DNA of 64,000 bases from Herpetosiphon llansteffanensis (GTDB taxonomy: Bacteria; Chloroflexota; Chloroflexia; Chloroflexales; Herpetosiphonaceae): NCBI RefSeq assembly GCF_003205875.1, contig NZ_PUBZ01000158.1, forward strand, positions 1 through 64,000, in the 5' to 3' direction. The notes under the pieces are model-generated. The model made no database searches. It saw nothing but the letters and a program-made list of their open reading frames with translations, and was not told the origin of the DNA. The first letter of the stretch is position 1; each line of letters opens with the position of its first letter. This document shows positions 1 to 8,034 of this stretch, piece by piece. A program made the position numbers and the translations under genes.

Positions 1-257
1 GTGGTCGGTGGTGTGCTAGGATGGGTCATGTGATCCTCCCCAAGGGTCATAGACAAATCAATGCGGCAATGGGGTCAAGCAAATCCATTGTCGCATCCAT
101 GATTGCATGATTTGTTTATACCAGGGGATTAAAACATAGAATGTGATTCTTCTTGCGCCAATACGATCAGTTTATTCGAATAACCCAAATCCTCGTGAGG
201 GGATTAAAACTTGCCTGAAAGCCCCGATCGGAGCAATGCGACAACAATGGCCATAGT

Positions 258-1162
258 ATTCGAATAACCCAAATCCTCGTGAGGGGATTAAAACCGTTAT
301 ACGTTGGCACGCCACTAACTTTTGCTTCAGTCCATTCGAATAACCCAAATCCTCGTGAGGGGATTAAAACTCACCGAGACCGTCAGCACAATGCTGGCGG
401 TTTTGCTTTGTATTCGAATAACCCAAATCCTCGTGAGGGGATTAAAACCTACCATTACCTCTCTATCGTATCACCCCAACGGGTGATCTTTATTCGAATA
501 ACCCAAATCCTCGTGAGGGGATTAAAACATACACGCAATGATGGAACATGTGATCTTTACCACAGAATTCGAATAACCCAAATCCTCGTGAGGGGATTAA
601 AACAGCTTTATAATGGTAATCGACTTGTAGAGCCATTTGTAGATTCGAATAACCCAAATCCTCGTGAGGGGATTAAAACTCGATTAATTGTGGAGCATTT
701 GCCCCAAGGCTGGATTCGAATAACCCAAATCCTCGTGAGGGGATTAAAACCGACTTCGTGCTGTTCAAGCTGTACGGGAACGCGAGCATTCGAATAACCC
801 AAATCCTCGTGAGGGGATTAAAACGCAACAAATACCCGCCCGTGCCGCCAGCGCCAACCAGAATTCGAATAACCCAAATCCTCGTGAGGGGATTAAAACC
901 GAGCGCGGAGCAGCTGGCGATAGGGACTTGGCTGTGCATTCGAATAACCCAAATCCTCGTGAGGGGATTAAAACTAACCGAAGTTTGCTGTCCTCGGTCA
1001 TCCCATAGATTCGAATAACCCAAATCCTCGTGAGGGGATTAAAACGTCAATTGCTCCGTGATCTCCTCAATCTTGGCTTCCAGCTTCATTCGAATAACCC
1101 AAATCCTCGTGAGGGGATTAAAACAAAATCGGCTTGGTTTGGCGCAGGGTTCGACACGGTAA
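258..1162 (+). repeat. First copy of a 905-bp tandem duplication inside the CRISPR array
   Basis: This block holds 12 complete repeat-spacer units. It is followed immediately by an apparently identical block at 1163-2067, an offset of exactly 905 bp with no difference seen. Spacers 2-13 are therefore each present twice. Confidence 0.95.
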
Positions 1163-2067
1163 ATTCGAATAACCCAAATCCTCGTGAGGGGATTAAAACC
1201 GTTATACGTTGGCACGCCACTAACTTTTGCTTCAGTCCATTCGAATAACCCAAATCCTCGTGAGGGGATTAAAACTCACCGAGACCGTCAGCACAATGCT
1301 GGCGGTTTTGCTTTGTATTCGAATAACCCAAATCCTCGTGAGGGGATTAAAACCTACCATTACCTCTCTATCGTATCACCCCAACGGGTGATCTTTATTC
1401 GAATAACCCAAATCCTCGTGAGGGGATTAAAACATACACGCAATGATGGAACATGTGATCTTTACCACAGAATTCGAATAACCCAAATCCTCGTGAGGGG
1501 ATTAAAACAGCTTTATAATGGTAATCGACTTGTAGAGCCATTTGTAGATTCGAATAACCCAAATCCTCGTGAGGGGATTAAAACTCGATTAATTGTGGAG
1601 CATTTGCCCCAAGGCTGGATTCGAATAACCCAAATCCTCGTGAGGGGATTAAAACCGACTTCGTGCTGTTCAAGCTGTACGGGAACGCGAGCATTCGAAT
1701 AACCCAAATCCTCGTGAGGGGATTAAAACGCAACAAATACCCGCCCGTGCCGCCAGCGCCAACCAGAATTCGAATAACCCAAATCCTCGTGAGGGGATTA
1801 AAACCGAGCGCGGAGCAGCTGGCGATAGGGACTTGGCTGTGCATTCGAATAACCCAAATCCTCGTGAGGGGATTAAAACTAACCGAAGTTTGCTGTCCTC
1901 GGTCATCCCATAGATTCGAATAACCCAAATCCTCGTGAGGGGATTAAAACGTCAATTGCTCCGTGATCTCCTCAATCTTGGCTTCCAGCTTCATTCGAAT
2001 AACCCAAATCCTCGTGAGGGGATTAAAACAAAATCGGCTTGGTTTGGCGCAGGGTTCGACACGGTAA
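1163..2067 (+). repeat. Second copy of the 905-bp CRISPR tandem duplication
   Basis: This block repeats 258-1162 base for base as far as can be seen. The repeat that follows it (2068) carries a one-base deletion in its GGGG run, whereas the repeat at 1163 is intact. This is what a crossover inside the 5' part of the repeat sequence would leave. Confidence 0.95.
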
Positions 2068-2191
2068 ATTCGAATAACCCAAATCCTCGTGAGGGATTAA
2101 AACATAGTCGCGGCCAGAAAATCGCGATGGCGTTGGTCTGAATTCGAATAACCTAAATCCTCGTGAGGGGATTATCAATAGCCAAAACGAA

Positions 2192-2281
2192 ACCCGCTAC
2201 CGACGAATCAATCGTCATGCAGCGGGTCGTATGCTAAACGTGGCCTAGGTCGGCATTGATCTGCCAGCTAGACCTAGGCCA
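2192..2281. other. Two strong inverted repeats between the CRISPR trailer and the arsR-like gene
   Basis: First hairpin: ACCCGCT (2192-2198) pairs with AGCGGGT (2221-2227), with an inner stem GACGA/TCGTC (2202-2206/2212-2216). Second: a perfect 11-bp repeat TGGCCTAGGTC (2241-2251) / GACCTAGGCCA (2271-2281) with a 19-nt loop. Neither is followed by a T run. They may end the array transcript or the arsR-like transcript, or be a remnant of a small element. The rest of 2179-2394 shows no gene. Confidence 0.5.
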
Positions 2282-2394
2282 ATGAGCAGGATATGCTAAT
2301 GAATTGTAGCACGAATGTTTGAATAGTGTCTAGTTATCTGCATGTAGCGTGTGCAGTCTTCGCTCGTGAGCAAGAGCAACCTTGGCGTGGTCGC

Positions 2395-2724
2395 TCACTC
2401 TTCGATCAGCTGTTTTAGGCGGCTGAGGCGTTCATCCCAGACGATGCTCAACGTCGCGACCCATTGTTCAATCGAGCCAAATGCCTGTGGCACAAGCTGA
2501 TAGCGTTTTTCTTTGCCAACCTGTTGCACCACCACAAGCCCAGCATTATTCAAAATAATTAGGTGTTTGAGCACACCTTGGCGGCTAATTGGAAACTGGG
2601 TTGCCAGTTGGGTTGCGGTTTGTGGCCCATGAGCCGCAATATATTCAATTACCATGCGTCGAATCGGATCGCCCAATGCAGCAAAAATGGCATGGATTTC
2701 ACTGGTTGTTGAATTGCTGAGCAT
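2395..2724 (-). CDS. ArsR-family winged-helix transcriptional regulator
   Basis: This 109-residue protein has the usual ArsR/SmtB size and layout: an N-terminal helix with FAALGDPIRRMVIEYI, then the helix-turn-helix around residues 35-60 (ATQLATQFPISRQGVLKHL) and a wing with a KRYQLVP strand. No cysteine pair typical of metal-sensing ArsR proteins is visible, so it is more like the ArsR proteins that accompany SRPBCC/AHSA1 genes. It lies 50 bp downstream of the SRPBCC gene on the same strand and probably shares its transcript. It may repress that operon through the palindrome at 3696-3713. Family assignment is firm; the ligand is unknown. Confidence 0.88.
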   Translation of the reverse strand: MLSNSTTSEIHAIFAALGDPIRRMVIEYIAAHGPQTATQLATQFPISRQGVLKHLIILNNAGLVVVQQVGKEKRYQLVPQAFGSIEQWVATLSIVWDERLSRLKQLIEE

Positions 2725-2774
2725 GCCGCTATTCCCCGCTGTTTTGAGCTGCCGATCAGATTATTGACGCTGGT

Positions 2775-3677
2775 TTAGAAGCCCCATGGATAGGGCAATG
2801 GTCGATGTTCAAGATAGGCTTGGATGTTTTCAAGCATCATTCCAAAACCAACCGAGTTTTGTTCCATACTTGTATCACGTTGGCTGGGATCAAGCAAGCT
2901 GTAGCCTGTGTTGATAATCGTTAGGCGCGTGCCGTTTGCCTCTGCGTTTAGGCGATAATCGGTACGTTCTGCTGCCCCAAGCGTGTTTGCATCGGTGCGC
3001 AACACGAAGCGCTGAATCGGATCAATCAGCTCGATAATTTGGGTATAGAGTTCGCCGCCCGTTTCAGGATCGCGCACAAAGAATTTTCCGCCTGCTTCGA
3101 GGCTGCTTAACTCCCAGGCTGAATTCGGCGAAAACCAAATTGAGTAGGCTTGGGTGTCGGTAATTGCCTGCCACACTTTGGCTTGCGTGGCGGCAATCCA
3201 AATGCTGCGTTCAAGGCTAAATTGGACTGCTTCATGGCGATAGCCCAATAATTTGGCGATAAAGCCATCAGGAAATGGTAAGGCCTCGCCTGCCAGCGCT
3301 GCTTGTAAGTTGCGCAATCCATGCTCCCAAGCATCAGCATGGGGATGGTTTAATTGGCTCGTTGCTGCCTGCATGCTAACTTCAAGCTGGGTTCCATTGG
3401 CCTGATCGTGCAAGGAAAAGCTGATTGGGTACAACCGATCAGGCAAACCCATCCATGTCAGTTGCTGCGCATGCTCAATTACTTCAAACTCAAGCAAGGG
3501 AATGGTCATGCCACCCAATGCACTGCCAATGCGTTGCTCATCAAGCTTTACAAGCTTTGCACCGAGCGCTGGCGGCAAGAGCCATGTGCTGATGCTGGCT
3601 GGCTCGGTGAGCGCTTTCCAAACAACATCGCGGGGAGCATCAATCCAGAGGCTGCGGCTATTGGTTGGGTTATTCAT
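2775..3677 (-). CDS. Tandem SRPBCC (AHSA1-like) domain protein
   Basis: This 300-residue protein is made of two AHSA1-type START-like domains. Each opens with the family signature: IDAPRDVVWKALTEP near residue 12 and IWIAATQAKVWQAITDTQ near residue 158. A single domain is about 140 residues, so this is an internal duplication. Such domains form a hydrophobic cavity for small ligands, and many sit next to an ArsR regulator, as here. An AGGAGA Shine-Dalgarno sequence precedes the ATG by about 7 bases. Likely first gene of a two-gene operon with the ArsR gene. The ligand is not predictable from sequence. Confidence 0.87.
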   Translation of the reverse strand: MNNPTNSRSLWIDAPRDVVWKALTEPASISTWLLPPALGAKLVKLDEQRIGSALGGMTIPLLEFEVIEHAQQLTWMGLPDRLYPISFSLHDQANGTQLEVSMQAATSQLNHPHADAWEHGLRNLQAALAGEALPFPDGFIAKLLGYRHEAVQFSLERSIWIAATQAKVWQAITDTQAYSIWFSPNSAWELSSLEAGGKFFVRDPETGGELYTQIIELIDPIQRFVLRTDANTLGAAERTDYRLNAEANGTRLTIINTGYSLLDPSQRDTSMEQNSVGFGMMLENIQAYLEHRPLPYPWGF

Positions 3678-3695
3678 GCAATTCTCCTATTTATA

Positions 3696-3713
3696 TGCAA
3701 CCATTTAGTTGCA
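3696..3713. promoter_or_regulatory. Palindrome upstream of the SRPBCC/arsR-like operon, putative operator
   Basis: TGCAAC (3696-3701) and GTTGCA (3708-3713) form a perfect 6-bp inverted repeat with a 6-bp centre. It ends 19 bp before the start codon of the SRPBCC gene. Position and symmetry fit autoregulation by the ArsR-like protein; this is inference. Confidence 0.45.
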
Positions 3714-3856
3714 CATGATAGCAACTCAATGTTGGATGTCAAGCTATGCTTGCAGGCCAGCAAACGCAATGCTTTGAATTTGGGGCTTTTGCAGATGGTT
3801 TGGGCTAGCTCCAAGACATTAATCAAGATCTCATTCTTATTTGCCCTATTTACTGG

Positions 3857-3930
3857 TATAGTTAAGTCAAACCTTCTCCTCTCTCTTCTCTCCCACAAGC
3901 GACCCCTAGCGGGTCGTTTGTGGTTTTAGC
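3857..3930 (+). ncRNA. Short conserved leader or small RNA ending in an intrinsic terminator (copy 1)
   Basis: A pyrimidine-rich tract (3872-3892) is followed by a 13-bp stem (3893-3905 with 3911-3923, loop CTAGC) and TTTT (3924-3927). A second locus at 48371-48448 has the same order: a pyrimidine tract with CTTCTCTC, the stem, then the identical tail TTTGTGGTTTTAGCG. Within the stem an A-T pair here (3902/3914) is a G-C pair there, a compensatory change. A TATAGT box at 3857 could start a transcript of about 60 nt. No gene transcribed rightward ends upstream, so this is not a plain gene-end terminator. It lies about 90 bp before the P-loop kinase gene. Confidence 0.5.
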
Positions 3931-4014
3931 GCCAGCAAGATTGACAACATAGCTATGATGAGCGTTAATCTCGCTCATTATGCCGAATCGCAGAGCTGGT
4001 GATTGGAGCCAAGC

Positions 4015-4518
4015 ATGGGCCGCAAAAATTACCTCATCGATGGTGTTTCCTGCGCTGGTAAAACGACGGTCTGCACCGAGTTACAACGCCGTGGCTACCA
4101 TGCCATCCATGGCGATCGCGAGTTGGCCTATTCTGGCGATCTACAAACAGGCAAGCCAGTTGATGCAAGCAGCGCTGAGCCTGGCGCGTGGATCTGGGAT
4201 GTTGCCAAGGTTCGCGCTTTGGTCGCCGATCACATGCATCAAATAAGCTTCTTTTGTGGTGGCTCACGCAACTCCGCCCGTTTTGTTGAGTTGTTCGATG
4301 CTGTGTTTGTGCTTGAGGTCGATTTGGCGACGCTCAATCAGCGGCTTGCTGCTCGACCTGCAGATGAATGGGGTGGCACAGCAGAAGCAGGCGCAGCTTT
4401 TGCCCGCTTCCAACATGCAACCAAGGATGGTTTTGCGCCGAATGCAATCCAGATTGATGCTACTGCCCCGCTTGCCAGCGTTGTCGATACCATTCTTGCC
4501 CAGATCAATCACGATTAA
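4015..4518 (+). CDS. Small P-loop NTPase / nucleotide kinase-like protein
   Basis: The 167-residue protein opens with the Walker A motif GVSCAGKT at about residues 9-16, followed by the helix of an adenylate-kinase-like P-loop fold. A mid-protein hydrophobic strand (FDAVFVLEVD) and a C-terminal IQIDATAPL strand match small kinases and phosphotransferases. The substrate cannot be read from the sequence. The ATG at 4015 is preferred over an upstream TTG at 4003 because GGAG lies at 4006-4009, 5 bases before it. It heads a same-strand series with the VOC, unknown and hydrolase genes, with gaps of 31-43 bp. Confidence 0.75.
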   Translation: MGRKNYLIDGVSCAGKTTVCTELQRRGYHAIHGDRELAYSGDLQTGKPVDASSAEPGAWIWDVAKVRALVADHMHQISFFCGGSRNSARFVELFDAVFVLEVDLATLNQRLAARPADEWGGTAEAGAAFARFQHATKDGFAPNAIQIDATAPLASVVDTILAQINHD

Positions 4519-4550
4519 TCAGGCTTGCTGCTGTAAAGGAAGGATTAACC

Positions 4551-4991
4551 ATGGCGCTGCAACGGATGGACAATGTGCTGATCGTGGTCAACGATCTTGC
4601 TGCTGCAAAGGCGTTTTTTATTGCACTTGGCATGGAATTAGAGGGCGAGATGCCATTAGCTGGGCCATGGGTTGATCAGGTTGTTGGGCTTGAGCATGTG
4701 GAATGTGAGATTGCCATGTTGCGCACTCCCGATGGCCATAGCCGCGTGGAATTGTCGCAATTTCATAACCCAGCGGCGGTGAATGTTACCCCAGCCAATG
4801 CTCCTTCGAATGCGCTTGGGATTCGGCGAATTATGTTTGCGGTTGATGATCTTGATGCAGTTCTGGCGCGCTTGCGTCCGCATGGTGCTGAAATTGTCGG
4901 TGAAATTGCTCAATATGAGGATTTTTATCGGCTGTGTTTTATTCGCGGCCCCGAAGGCATTCTGCTGGGTCTTGCACAGCAGCTCAAGTAA
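4551..4991 (+). CDS. VOC (glyoxalase/bleomycin-resistance fold) family protein
   Basis: The 146-residue protein shows two beta-alpha-beta3 halves, beginning at MDNVLIVVNDLAAAKAFF (residue 6) and at IRRIMFAVDDLDAVLARL (about residue 88). The end, FYRLCFIRGPEGILLGLA, is the usual VOC closing strand with a metal-ligand-type glutamate. Family members include glyoxalases, dioxygenases and antibiotic-binding proteins; no specific reaction can be assigned. A strong AAGGAAGG ribosome site precedes the ATG. It lies 32 bp after the kinase gene and 31 bp before the next gene, suggesting one transcript. Confidence 0.88.
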   Translation: MALQRMDNVLIVVNDLAAAKAFFIALGMELEGEMPLAGPWVDQVVGLEHVECEIAMLRTPDGHSRVELSQFHNPAAVNVTPANAPSNALGIRRIMFAVDDLDAVLARLRPHGAEIVGEIAQYEDFYRLCFIRGPEGILLGLAQQLK

Positions 4992-5022
4992 TGGCGTTTG
5001 TTCGTTGGGTGGAAATGAAGCT

Positions 5023-5745
5023 ATGCTGCAATCAGCTGCGATGAAGAGCATTATTGAGCAACTATATCAATGTTTCAGTCGCTACACGATTCCTGTGCAT
5101 CCGACTGGCTGCCCATGTTGTGTTTCTGATGTCGATTATCAGCGCCTCCGTGCGCAACCGATTCGCCAATTAAGCAGCAACGATCTTTGGCGTTATAGCC
5201 TTAAGGCGCTGAATACATGGGGCGATGCTGATCAATTTCGGGCGATCTTGCCGCGCTTTTTCGAGTTGTGCGCTGATCGATCAGCCTTCTTCGATTGCGA
5301 TATGCTCTTTGGCAAACTGCGGCTCGCTGATTGGCAGACGTGGCCAGCAGCAGAACAACAGCTTATTCAGACCTATCTTTGGACGCTCTGGCAAGAAGCG
5401 CTGGCTGATCCAGATTCTTCAGTCGCTGAAATGCTGAGCGCAATTGCCCAAACGGGGCTTGATCTGCAACCATTGCTGCTGAGCTGGGATGCGCAATTGG
5501 AAACACTGACTGGATTACAGCACTATGCAGATTTTCTTGATCTGCATATGGCCCAGATTCTTAGCCAAAACCGCTTACATGGCCATGGCTGGGCCAATCG
5601 TGGCCAGGCAACAGCTTGGGTCATTGGCTGGGTGCTTGATCCGACGCGCCGTGAGCGAATGACGAATGCGTTTGTGAATAGCGATCATGATGCAGAAAGT
5701 CGTTTGCTTGCCCATATTCTGGAATGGTTTGATTTGGCTCCGTGA
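5023..5745 (+). CDS. Conserved-looking protein of unknown function with a CPCC motif
   Basis: This 240-residue protein is not recognised. Near residue 29 it has GCPCC, a pair of cysteines that could bind metal. The rest is predicted mostly helical, rich in Trp, Leu and Gln, without a signal peptide or membrane segment. The start at 5023 is chosen because it begins 31 bp after the VOC gene and before all recognisably protein-like sequence; an in-frame ATG at 5041 is possible. The reading frame is open further upstream but overlaps the VOC gene there. Its place in the cluster gives no clear role. Confidence 0.68.
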   Translation: MLQSAAMKSIIEQLYQCFSRYTIPVHPTGCPCCVSDVDYQRLRAQPIRQLSSNDLWRYSLKALNTWGDADQFRAILPRFFELCADRSAFFDCDMLFGKLRLADWQTWPAAEQQLIQTYLWTLWQEALADPDSSVAEMLSAIAQTGLDLQPLLLSWDAQLETLTGLQHYADFLDLHMAQILSQNRLHGHGWANRGQATAWVIGWVLDPTRRERMTNAFVNSDHDAESRLLAHILEWFDLAP

Positions 5746-5788
5746 TGCGAGCTTGGCTGTGCGCATTAAACATACAGGAAGGATCAAT

Positions 5789-6802
5789 ATGCTGTATAAC
5801 GTTGGCTGGCGGACATTGGCGTATCACGATCAAACGCGCGTCGATTGGCGAATGGGTGGTGATCGTCCGTTGTTGACCCATATTTGGTATCCGTGTGATG
5901 CGCTTGCGCCGCGAATTTCCATGTTCATTGGCCCGCCCGATAACCCGCTGTTTAATGTTGGCGAAGCCGCACCTGATGCTGCGCTGACTGAAGGGCAGTT
6001 TCCACTTATTCTGATCTCGCATGGAACTGGTGGGATTGCTATGCAACTTGGTTGGCTGGCTAGGGCGTTGGCTGCGCAAGGCTATATCGTTGCTGGGGTT
6101 AATCATCATGGCAACACGGGCCTTGAACCCTATTTGGTCGAAGGCTTTACGCGGGTTTGGGAACGTCCACGGGATTTGAGTACAGTGCTTGATCGGTTGC
6201 TCGATGACCAGAACTTTGGGCCAGCGATCGATCAAACACGAATTGGGGCGGCGGGATTTTCGCTTGGTGGCTATAGCGTATTGGCGCTTGCTGGTGCTCG
6301 GCTCGATTTGGGCACGCTCTTGGCGGCCTATACCGATTCTGGGCGGCCACTCCACTTGCTTGCGCCACCTGAGTTCCCGAATCCAGATGAGTTGATTCGG
6401 CAGCTTGAAGCTGCTGCCGCAGCCAGCGAGCACCGCCAATCCTATCGTGATGAGCGGGTGCATGCTGTTTTTGCCTTGGCTCCAGCGCTTGGTGAGGGAT
6501 TTAGCGCCGCTGGCTTGGCAGAAGTCGCTATTCCGGTGCTGATCATGGCTGGCGCAGCCGATACCAACACTCCGCCTGCGGCGAATGCTCAACACTATGC
6601 TACGCTGATCAACGATGCAGGATTAATTGTTTTTGAGGGAGCTGTGGGCCACTATGTTTTTTTGGCTGAATGCACCGAAGCAGGCTGCCAGCTGATTCCT
6701 GAGCTATGTATTGATCCTGCCGGAGTTGATCGCAAAGCGATTCAGCAACAAGCAAGTGACGCAGCAGTGCAATTTTTTGCGCGCCAGCTGGCGGTAAATT
6801 AG
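5789..6802 (+). CDS. Alpha/beta hydrolase (dienelactone hydrolase / PAF-acetylhydrolase-like)
   Basis: The 337-residue enzyme carries the alpha/beta-hydrolase features in order: an oxyanion region LILISHGTGG (about residue 76), the nucleophile elbow GFSLGGYS (about residue 155), an acid-loop strand ending in GAADTNTPP (about residue 260), and a C-terminal histidine in GAVGHYVF. The layout resembles predicted dienelactone hydrolases and bacterial platelet-activating-factor acetylhydrolase-like lipases. There is no signal peptide, so it is probably cytoplasmic. An AGGAAGG site lies 6 bases before the chosen ATG. It is the last gene of the four-gene same-strand cluster. The ester substrate is unknown. 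Confidence 0.85.
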   Translation: MLYNVGWRTLAYHDQTRVDWRMGGDRPLLTHIWYPCDALAPRISMFIGPPDNPLFNVGEAAPDAALTEGQFPLILISHGTGGIAMQLGWLARALAAQGYIVAGVNHHGNTGLEPYLVEGFTRVWERPRDLSTVLDRLLDDQNFGPAIDQTRIGAAGFSLGGYSVLALAGARLDLGTLLAAYTDSGRPLHLLAPPEFPNPDELIRQLEAAAAASEHRQSYRDERVHAVFALAPALGEGFSAAGLAEVAIPVLIMAGAADTNTPPAANAQHYATLINDAGLIVFEGAVGHYVFLAECTEAGCQLIPELCIDPAGVDRKAIQQQASDAAVQFFARQLAVN

Positions 6803-6838
6803 GTCAGCAGCAAGCACGTTGTGCTGAACTATTAAACA

Positions 6839-7339
6839 TCAAGTGATTAATTGTTCATCGGGATGGCTATGTTCCGGTTGTGACGGTGCGGTGCTGGCTG
6901 GCTCAAGCATAATAATCCAACTGGTGATCAAGATGCAGGCTGCGCCGCCAACGATGAACCATGCAGCCTGTTGCTGCATCACAAGGGTGATTTTTGCCCG
7001 CTGGTGTGATCGGCTGGATTCAGTGTTTCGAAGTGAGGATCTTGTTCCACTCCATGATAAAACCCCACACAACATCAGCAGCGCTGCACACATCCAAACC
7101 AGATCCCATGCAAAGCGCATGCGTTTGATAAGTAGGGTGATGCCACTCACGATGATAAGCACGATCAAGATGCCAATGCCTAGCCAGGCTAGATAGGGTT
7201 GTGATTCAGAACTATACGATGAAGTCGATTGCTGCAAGGGCTGGCGTAAAGTATTCAGCCCTGCTGCGATCAATCCAACCCCTCCAAACCATGGAATCCA
7301 TGCCCAGCGTTGATAGCCATTAATAAACTTTGTCAGCAT
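6839..7339 (-). CDS. Small integral membrane protein, four predicted helices
   Basis: This 166-residue protein is not assigned to a family. Hydrophobic segments lie at roughly residues 14-32, 50-70, 78-97 and 124-145. A charged loop between helices three and four (SSRSHQRAK) and a hydrophilic, His- and Pro-containing C-terminal tail are visible. It is 13 bp downstream of another four-helix membrane protein gene and probably forms an operon with it. The preceding + strand hydrolase gene ends 36 bp away in convergent orientation. Confidence 0.72.
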   Translation of the reverse strand: MLTKFINGYQRWAWIPWFGGVGLIAAGLNTLRQPLQQSTSSYSSESQPYLAWLGIGILIVLIIVSGITLLIKRMRFAWDLVWMCAALLMLCGVLSWSGTRSSLRNTESSRSHQRAKITLVMQQQAAWFIVGGAACILITSWIIMLEPASTAPSQPEHSHPDEQLIT

Positions 7340-7352
7340 AATCTGCTCCTGC

Positions 7353-7883
7353 CTAATGAGCTGTTGAAGGCTGCTGATTGGGCTTCAGTGGGCGGGTTGG
7401 CCAGCGATATTTGAGATAACAACAGCCGAGTATACATAACGATCCGATGCTAACAAGCATTGCCCAACCAAGATGGGTAAATACGAAGCGTGGCTCGACT
7501 ACTCCACGCCAAGTTGCTGCCGAGCCAAATGGAAGCGGATTGCCGCGCTGATCAACACTGCTGATCAAAATTGCAAGTTGCGCCACCATCATTGTCCCAA
7601 AGATAAAGCTGCATGATGCGAGGAACCCTATGCCAATCAATACTGGTCTCAGAAATTCACTATTGGCAGCCAAACGCCAACCAAGCAGCGCAAAAACGCT
7701 AAGCGGTGGGATAAAGCAGAAATACATACCAGCAGATGTACCGAACACGCGATCGAGAAACGCCTCCTCAGCACTACTCTGATAGCCTTTAATCAGCTGA
7801 TGGAGTGCAATGAACATGAGAATAATGCTCGTTGCATACATTACGCTAATCCATGAACGAAGCCAGCGAAATATGGAGATCAT
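7353..7883 (-). CDS. Small integral membrane protein, four predicted helices
   Basis: This 176-residue protein is of unknown family. Hydrophobic helices are predicted near residues 10-30, 48-72, 80-108 and 138-158, with a basic C-terminal tail (KYRWPTRPLKP). It is the first gene of a two-gene membrane-protein operon on the minus strand. A GAGG-type site precedes the start (GGAGGTATTCACC before the ATG on the coding strand). The 151-bp gap to the next + strand gene must hold divergent promoters, but no clear boxes were picked out. Confidence 0.72.
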   Translation of the reverse strand: MISIFRWLRSWISVMYATSIILMFIALHQLIKGYQSSAEEAFLDRVFGTSAGMYFCFIPPLSVFALLGWRLAANSEFLRPVLIGIGFLASCSFIFGTMMVAQLAILISSVDQRGNPLPFGSAATWRGVVEPRFVFTHLGWAMLVSIGSLCILGCCYLKYRWPTRPLKPNQQPSTAH

Positions 7884-8034
7884 GGTGAATACCTCCGTGG
7901 TTGCAGCTAGTGTAAGCAGAATTAGGAGTGAAACAAATGATAGGAAGCTGATGTAGCAGTGGCTTGCAGCAGCAACCTTGGCTTTTGGGTTCGCGTATTG
8001 CTGGTGGTGTTGCTTGCAGAATGAGAGAATTTCT

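Larger units (their letters stand above)
99..2178 (+). CRISPR. CRISPR array, 37-bp repeats, 27 repeats plus a partial one
   Basis: Repeats begin at 174, 258, 334, 412, 492, 567, 643, 714, 788, 863, 938, 1009, 1088, 1163, 1239, 1317, 1397, 1472, 1548, 1619, 1693, 1768, 1843, 1914, 1993, 2068 and 2142. The first 25 are identical 37-mers. The one at 2068 has lost a G (36 bp), and the last, at 2142, is degenerate with a C-to-T change and a broken 3' end. A partial repeat matching only the last 13 bases (AGGGGATTAAAAC) ends at 135. Spacers are 34-47 bp. The repeat holds a short CCTC/GAGG hairpin followed by GGATTAAAAC, which parallels repeats ending in ATTGAAAC. This suggests left-to-right transcription, an ATTAAAAC crRNA handle, and a leader to the left; the decayed repeats at the right end agree with a trailer there. 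No cas gene is seen in the window, so the type is unassigned (I-B/I-D/III-like by repeat form only). Confidence 0.97.

Noticed and set aside
279-2141. Open frames of 60-170 codons on both strands across the array, encoding repeated NNPNPREGIKT or RITQILVRGLK units
   Set aside because: They arise only from translation of the 37-bp CRISPR repeats and spacers; the frame changes with spacer length and there are no ribosome sites.
5621-6595. 324-codon frame on the minus strand opposite the hydrolase gene
   Set aside because: Its translation is low in protein-like character and rich in Arg, Ser and Asn, and the plus strand carries a clear alpha/beta hydrolase with catalytic motifs.
6803-6838. Weak hairpin between the hydrolase and the convergent membrane-protein gene
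   Set aside because: Only a 5-6 bp stem without a T run; not strong enough to call a terminator.
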